Part shown: positions 57,964 to 64,000 of the stretch, one piece after another
Layout of the letters: each line of letters opens with the position of its first letter
Numbering within the stretch: the stretch's first letter is position 1
DNA from: Parahoeflea alexandrii
GTDB lineage: Bacteria > Pseudomonadota > Alphaproteobacteria > Rhizobiales > Rhizobiaceae
NCBI RefSeq assembly: GCF_024105735.1
Contig: NZ_JAAAML010000001.1
Span: forward strand, 1,745,809-1,809,808
Direction of reading: 5' to 3'
DNA: 64,000 nt
Notes under the pieces: generated by a model
Seen by the model: only the letters and a program-made list of their open reading frames with translations
The model's database searches: none
What the model was told of the DNA's origin: nothing
Made by a program: the position numbers and the translations under genes

Positions 57964-57974
57964 AAATAAAGAAC
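57960..57974. promoter_or_regulatory. LexA (SOS) box
   Basis: GAACAAATAAAGAAC matches the alphaproteobacterial SOS box GAAC-N7-GAAC exactly. It lies between uvrA and ssb, both known members of the SOS regulon in this class. Confidence 0.88.
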
Positions 57975-58093
57975 AAAAAAGGCTTGTGGATTGTCATCAC
58001 CCGAGTGACGGGCAGAGGGGCGATCCTGTAAGGTAAAAAACGATTTGGACGGGGCGGCGCAAGGCCGCCTGAAGTGTTGGAAGGTGAAGTATC

Positions 58094-58603
58094 ATGGCGG
58101 GTAGCGTCAACAAGGTCATTCTCGTCGGCAATCTGGGCGCGGACCCGGAAATCCGGCGCACCCAGGACGGTCGTCCGATCGCCAACCTGTCGGTGGCGAC
58201 GTCTGAGAGCTGGCGCGACAAGAACTCGGGCGAACGTCGCGAGAAGACGGAATGGCACCGTGTGGTGATCTTCAATGAAGGCCTTTGCAAGATCGCAGAG
58301 AATTATCTCAAGAAAGGCTCGAAGGTTTATCTCGAAGGCCAGCTGCAGACCCGCAAGTGGCAGGATCAGTCCGGTCAGGACAAGTACTCGACGGAAGTCG
58401 TGCTGCAGGGCTTCAACGGCAACCTGACGATGCTGGACGGTCGCAATGAAGGCGGTGGCGGCGGCGGCGGCCGTGGCGGCGATTATGGCGGCGGCGGTGA
58501 CTTCGGCGGCGGGCCGTCCGGCGGCGATCGCGGCGGTTCCAGCGGCGGATTTGGCGGCGGCGGCGGCTCGTCGCGCGATCTGGACGACGATATTCCGTTC
58601 TGA
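58094..58603 (+). CDS. ssb: Single-stranded DNA-binding protein
   Basis: A 169-residue protein with the OB-fold (about 1-110: [49 protein letters not shown]), a glycine-rich disordered linker and the acidic tip DDDIPF that recruits repair and replication proteins. It tetramerises on single-stranded DNA. The promoter with an overlapping LexA box lies 130 nt upstream, which predicts DNA-damage induction. Confidence 0.97.
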   Translation: MAGSVNKVILVGNLGADPEIRRTQDGRPIANLSVATSESWRDKNSGERREKTEWHRVVIFNEGLCKIAENYLKKGSKVYLEGQLQTRKWQDQSGQDKYSTEVVLQGFNGNLTMLDGRNEGGGGGGGRGGDYGGGGDFGGGPSGGDRGGSSGGFGGGGGSSRDLDDDIPF

Positions 58604-58653
58604 GCCATTGCGGCGGGCGTGTGCGTTTCCATTCTGCAGTGGAGCGATGATTC

Positions 58654-59058
58654 ATGACGTCTGAGAGCGACGTACTCGAACTTGGGCCAGGTCAGGGCCG
58701 CGCCTACTCGCTGGGCCGGATGCGGGCGGTGTTCAAGGCCGACCATGATGAGAGCGGCAGCCGTTATGCCGTGTCGGAATGGTGGCTGCAGCCGCACTGC
58801 GCCGGGCCTGGCGCGCACTTGCACGAAGCCAATGAGGAGCTCTTCTATGTGCTTGAAGGCACGGCGAGCATTCTTGTCGGTGACACATGGCGCACGCTCT
58901 CAAAGGGAAGCTTTCTGCGCATTCCGGCGGGCACCATGCATGACTTCGAAAACCGGACTGATGCACCCGTCGGTCTGCTCAATATCTTCATGCCGGGTGG
59001 GTTCGAGCAGTTCATGCCATCGATCGTAAAATGGTTCGAGGACAATCCGCAGGACTAG
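58654..59058 (+). CDS. Cupin-domain protein
   Basis: A 134-residue single-cupin protein. Motif 1 is GAHLHEANEELFYVLEG (His, His, Glu), motif 2 is PAGTMHDFEN (His), so a metal site is complete. The start MTSESDVLELGPGQGRAY is typical of small stand-alone cupins. Function unknown. It lies 50 nt after ssb and 73 nt before the glyoxalase-like gene. Confidence 0.87.
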   Translation: MTSESDVLELGPGQGRAYSLGRMRAVFKADHDESGSRYAVSEWWLQPHCAGPGAHLHEANEELFYVLEGTASILVGDTWRTLSKGSFLRIPAGTMHDFENRTDAPVGLLNIFMPGGFEQFMPSIVKWFEDNPQD

Positions 59059-59131
59059 GAAGCGGCGTTTGCTGGAAGCGCGTCCTTTCGGATCCGCAAG
59101 ATCAGGCAGCCGTTCGGAACAGGAGACCGGG

Positions 59132-59545
59132 ATGCGCCAATCCATCACCCATGTTGCGCTGGTCGTTCGCGACTATGATGAAGCCATCGCGTTCTATTGC
59201 GGCGTGCTCGGGTTCGATCTTCTTGAAGACACATACCAGCCCGAACAGGACAAGCGCTGGGTGGTGGTCCGTCCCAAGGGCGGGCAGGGCACATCGATCG
59301 TTCTGGCGCGGGCATCGAAGCCGGAACAGGAGCCGTTTGTTGGCGACCAGACCGGCGGCCGGGTGTTCATGTTTCTCAACACCGATGATTTCTGGCGCGA
59401 TTACAATCGCTTGATCGCTGAAGGCGTCACGTTCATCCGCGAGCCGAAGACCGAAGATTACGGCACGGTTGCCGTGTTCCAGGATCTCTATGGCAATCTG
59501 TGGGATCTACTGCAACTGACCGATGGGCATCCGGCTGCTGCCTGA
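59132..59545 (+). CDS. VOC (glyoxalase/bleomycin-resistance) family protein
   Basis: A 137-residue metal-dependent VOC protein: HVALVVRDYDEAIAFYCGVL, GFDLLEDT, FMFLNTDDFWRDY, and a C-terminal FQDLYGNLWDLLQL with the second Glu/His-like ligand region. Such proteins isomerise, cleave or sequester small molecules; the substrate is unknown. The ATG at 59132 follows AGGAG. Confidence 0.87.
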   Translation: MRQSITHVALVVRDYDEAIAFYCGVLGFDLLEDTYQPEQDKRWVVVRPKGGQGTSIVLARASKPEQEPFVGDQTGGRVFMFLNTDDFWRDYNRLIAEGVTFIREPKTEDYGTVAVFQDLYGNLWDLLQLTDGHPAAA

Positions 59546-60409
59546 CCGTACCTGATTGCAGTCGACAGTTGCCGCAGGGATTTGCCGGACACATGTGGAG
59601 GTGAACTCCAGTGTCCCGCGCCCCACCGGTGAGAAGCCGTGCTCGTGACAAGAGTGGTTGTGCCGCGATTCGGGGTTTGCCTCACGTCGCGTTTCAAATC
59701 CGCGCTTGACGTGGAAGCCGAGCGGTACGGCACTCGCCACTTAGTACGGTACTTTGAAATCACGCGGCCACGCCATGTCTTAAAGAGTATGCTTGAAATT
59801 ATCTACTATATTCATGTACGCGTAGGCATCCATGATTATTCTTCTGACGATGCTACCGTGTACATCCCACCATTTGTGATCGATGAAGTCTTCACTATCA
59901 AGGCAAAGCCTTCCCAACGAGTAGTTCGTTGTTGAGATTGCATGTTCCGAAATCACCGGATCGTCCAGAAGCAGTTCTACCAACCGCGAAACCACATTTT
60001 CATGCTTGGTATCTGACATCGCTAATATGACCACGACCGCTTTTGAAGTGTTCCCGCTGGAACGAACTGTCCTCAGGAAACCCATGTTTAGGGTGGATTT
60101 TTAGATCAGATATCTATCATAAAGTAAATTATATATGTTTTCGCGCGTAAATAAATCTTGGCTGCCGCGGGGCGACTTTAGTCCAAGGCCGGTATCAATT
60201 GACAACAGGCCAGCGCATCACGATCGCGCTTGCCGAGGCGGATGCGCTGGAGCTGCAACCAGTCATCCGCAGCAGGTCGGGACCTGCCAATCCTGCCGGT
60301 GTCAAAAGCGTCGCTTTCTTTGCTCATGACAACCCGTATGGCGCAGGGGGGCGGCAACTGACTGTCGAGCCTGAAGAAGAGCCGCGGCGCATTCATTGGG
60401 CATGAATGA
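59546..60409. other. AT-rich intergenic patch
   Basis: An 864-nt stretch in which about 59650-60150 is far richer in A and T than the rest of the window (for example the AT-dominated run around 60095-60150). It holds one possible small gene at 59780-60085. I find no transposase, integrase or flanking repeats. The part after 60150 returns to normal composition and carries only uncoded open frames on both strands. Confidence 0.6.
59780..60085 (-). CDS. Possible small gene in the AT-rich patch, unknown function
   Basis: An open frame of 101 codons, or 79 from the ATG at 60019 (MSDTKHENVVSRLVELLLDD). The shorter product is charged and soluble, with a leucine-rich helix followed by WWDVHGSIVRRIIMDAYAYM (20). 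No family is recognised. Its composition matches the patch and not the chromosome, so if real it was acquired. The overlapping plus-strand frame at 59639 looks less protein-like. Confidence 0.3.
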   Translation of the reverse strand: MGFLRTVRSSGNTSKAVVVILAMSDTKHENVVSRLVELLLDDPVISEHAISTTNYSLGRLCLDSEDFIDHKWWDVHGSIVRRIIMDAYAYMNIVDNFKHTL

Positions 60410-60712
60410 TCAGCCCATCATCAGTTCGACGCTGACGCGGTCGCCGGTGGTGATGGCGCGAGCCCGGCGCACTTCAGCCTTGAGCGGAAGGAAGTAGCAC
60501 CCCGTTGCCTTGTCCGGAAACAGCGATGTCGCCCAGCGGCTTTCGCCTATGCAGGCCCGGACCCTGATTGAGCCGAAACCGTTTGTCCTGCCGGCAAGGA
60601 ATCGGATCCGGCGGGAGATTTCTGCCGGTACGGTGACGAAGTGCCATGACGCCTTGGTCGCGCTGTGGAGCCAGAGTTCCGCGTCGAATGCAAACGTCTG
60701 TTCGGTGTCCAC
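60410..60712 (-). CDS. DUF1905 domain protein
   Basis: A 100-residue protein with the DUF1905 beta-fold: FDAELWLHSATKASWHFVTV, GFGSIRVRACIGESRWATSL and a C-terminal ITTGDRVSVELMMG. The family often precedes or is fused to YdeI-like domains; its function is unknown. Here it stands alone, 15 nt downstream of marC on the same strand. Confidence 0.85.
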   Translation of the reverse strand: MDTEQTFAFDAELWLHSATKASWHFVTVPAEISRRIRFLAGRTNGFGSIRVRACIGESRWATSLFPDKATGCYFLPLKAEVRRARAITTGDRVSVELMMG

Positions 60713-60727
60713 CGGCCTGTCCTCCGA

Positions 60728-61357
60728 TCACACCGTGACGAAGGCCTGCTTGATGCCGTCGACGACAAATTGCACCGACAGCGCAGCGAGCACGACGCCG
60801 AGCAGGCGGGTCAGGATCGTGCGGCCGGTGTCGCCGAGAAACCGGTCTATGCGGTCGGCAATCACCAGGAAAGCGAACAGCACCAGCGATGCGGCTATGA
60901 TGACACCGATCAGCCCGGCGCGCTCGACCGGCTGATAAAATGAACCCGCGAGCAGGATGACCGCGGAGATGGCGCCCGGCCCCGCAATCAGCGGGATGGC
61001 CAGCGGGAACACCGCGACATTGGAAATGTGGTCCTTGGTGATTGCCCGCTCGGCGCTCTTTTCCTGACGTTCATGGCGCTTTTCGAAAATCATCTCGAAG
61101 GCAATCCAGAAGAGCAGCAATCCGCCGGCGATCCTGAAGGCACCCAGCGAGATGCCAAGGATGTTGAGAATGCTGGCGCCGGCGATGGCAAAGACAGCCA
61201 GGATGCCGGCAGCCGTCACCGTGCCGCGCATGGCGACCTGCAGACGCTGACTGCGGGTCATCCCCGTCGTCAGGCCCAGAAAGATCGCGGCAAGTCCTGG
61301 TGGGTCGAACATCACGATGATCGTGACGAAGGCGTTTATGATCAATTCGACATTCAT
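60728..61357 (-). CDS. MarC-family inner-membrane protein
   Basis: A 209-residue protein with six membrane segments: MFDPPGLAAIFLGLTTGMT, ASILNILGISLGAFRIAGGL, FPLAIPLIAGPGAISAVILL are hallmark blocks of MarC/YhgN. Despite the name, MarC proteins are not proven multidrug transporters; some relatives affect amino-acid export. The DUF1905 gene follows it by 15 nt. Confidence 0.9.
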   Translation of the reverse strand: MNVELIINAFVTIIVMFDPPGLAAIFLGLTTGMTRSQRLQVAMRGTVTAAGILAVFAIAGASILNILGISLGAFRIAGGLLLFWIAFEMIFEKRHERQEKSAERAITKDHISNVAVFPLAIPLIAGPGAISAVILLAGSFYQPVERAGLIGVIIAASLVLFAFLVIADRIDRFLGDTGRTILTRLLGVVLAALSVQFVVDGIKQAFVTV

Positions 61358-61553
61358 GGCTTACCCCCGCTGGCCCGGCAAAAAAGCCCTTCCCAAGGAC
61401 TTACGACACGGGCGGCGGGTTCGAAACCCCCTTGGCGGGTCACAACGGTGGAGAAACTGCCTTCAAGCGCTGAATCCGGGTGCGAAAATTGGCGACAGCA
61501 GTGGCTTTCGGCTATAACGCACAAATGATTCCATCCAATTGTCGTGGACCGCT

Positions 61554-64000
<2,447 letters not shown>

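Larger units (their letters stand above)
57685..58093. other. Divergent regulatory region uvrA / ssb
   Basis: A 409-nt region without a credible gene. It contains the ssb promoter and LexA box at 57935-57974. A uvrA promoter must also be here, but I could not fix its boxes by eye. Open frames across it are antisense extensions without coding character. Confidence 0.6.

Noticed and set aside
59639..59935. 98-codon plus-strand frame in the AT-rich patch
   Set aside because: It overlaps the more protein-like minus-strand frame, and its start lacks a ribosome site. Neither is secure.
60178..60405. Small open frames on both strands between the AT-rich patch and DUF1905
   Set aside because: No ribosome site, no family features; they overlap each other and look like chance frames.

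Overview
The window is high-GC chromosomal DNA from an alphaproteobacterium of the order Hyphomicrobiales (Rhizobiales). Evidence for this is the gene order metC-aapJQMP, hisI-folE-IscU-like-yidD-thrS and glnB-glnA, the alphaproteobacterial LexA box GAAC-N7-GAAC, homologues of the mitochondrial complex I accessory subunits NDUFS4 and NDUFS6, and small families typical of this order (DUF3126, DUF2336, BTLCP peptidase). My impression is a Hoeflea-like member of the Rhizobiaceae or Phyllobacteriaceae, but this is from memory and not tested. No rRNA, CRISPR array, prophage or complete insertion sequence is visible.

Layout. 1-1.7 kb: cold-shock protein, DUF192 protein, two tRNAs (Pro-TGG, Arg-TCT) around an NDUFS4-like gene. 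1.8-5.3 kb: signalling cluster of a LuxR-type regulator, a stand-alone receiver and a four-PAS histidine kinase. 5.3-11.1 kb: metC facing away from the amino-acid ABC transporter operon aapJQMP. 11.1-17.5 kb: DUF2459, FAD monooxygenase, NDUFS6-like zinc protein, two coupled alpha/beta hydrolases, a crotonase lacking both catalytic glutamates, cysE, DUF3126. 17.4-25 kb: small membrane proteins, gamma-carbonic anhydrase, BTLCP peptidase, tandem PilZ protein, PAS_5 protein, a probable small RNA, rhomboid protease, CBS protein with a structured leader, patatin. 24.8-30.1 kb: hisI, folE, Fe-S scaffold-like gene, yidD, thrS, acyltransferase.

30-44 kb: nitroreductase and flavin reductase, a CoA-lyase/MaoC pair, DUF2336, DUF4189, parE, a secreted hydrolase, then a closed three-gene unit (SMR-type flippase, NAD epimerase, class III aminotransferase) ended by a strong terminator, followed by a membrane coiled-coil protein and an orphan TAXI binding protein. 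44-50 kb: glnA and glnB behind a sigma-54 promoter, the Nnr NAD(P)HX repair enzyme, Na/Pi cotransporter. 50-54 kb: AraC regulator and Fsr-like exporter, SDR, DUF72. 54-58.6 kb: uvrA with an AT-richer zinc-ribbon/DUF4145 gene 10 nt behind it, and ssb; uvrA and ssb diverge from a region holding a LexA box over the ssb promoter. 58.6-64 kb: cupin, glyoxalase-like protein, an AT-rich patch, DUF1905, marC, and the first 815 codons of gyrA (cut by the window end).

The functional themes are amino-acid and nitrogen supply (aap, metC, cysE, glnBA, hisI), DNA topology and repair (parE, gyrA, uvrA, ssb) and signalling (LuxR/HK/RR, PilZ, PAS_5). The best candidates for undescribed biology are the flippase-epimerase-aminotransferase unit (38867-41908), the coiled-coil/TAXI pair after it, the small RNA at about 22033-22117, and the zinc-ribbon/DUF4145 gene behind uvrA.
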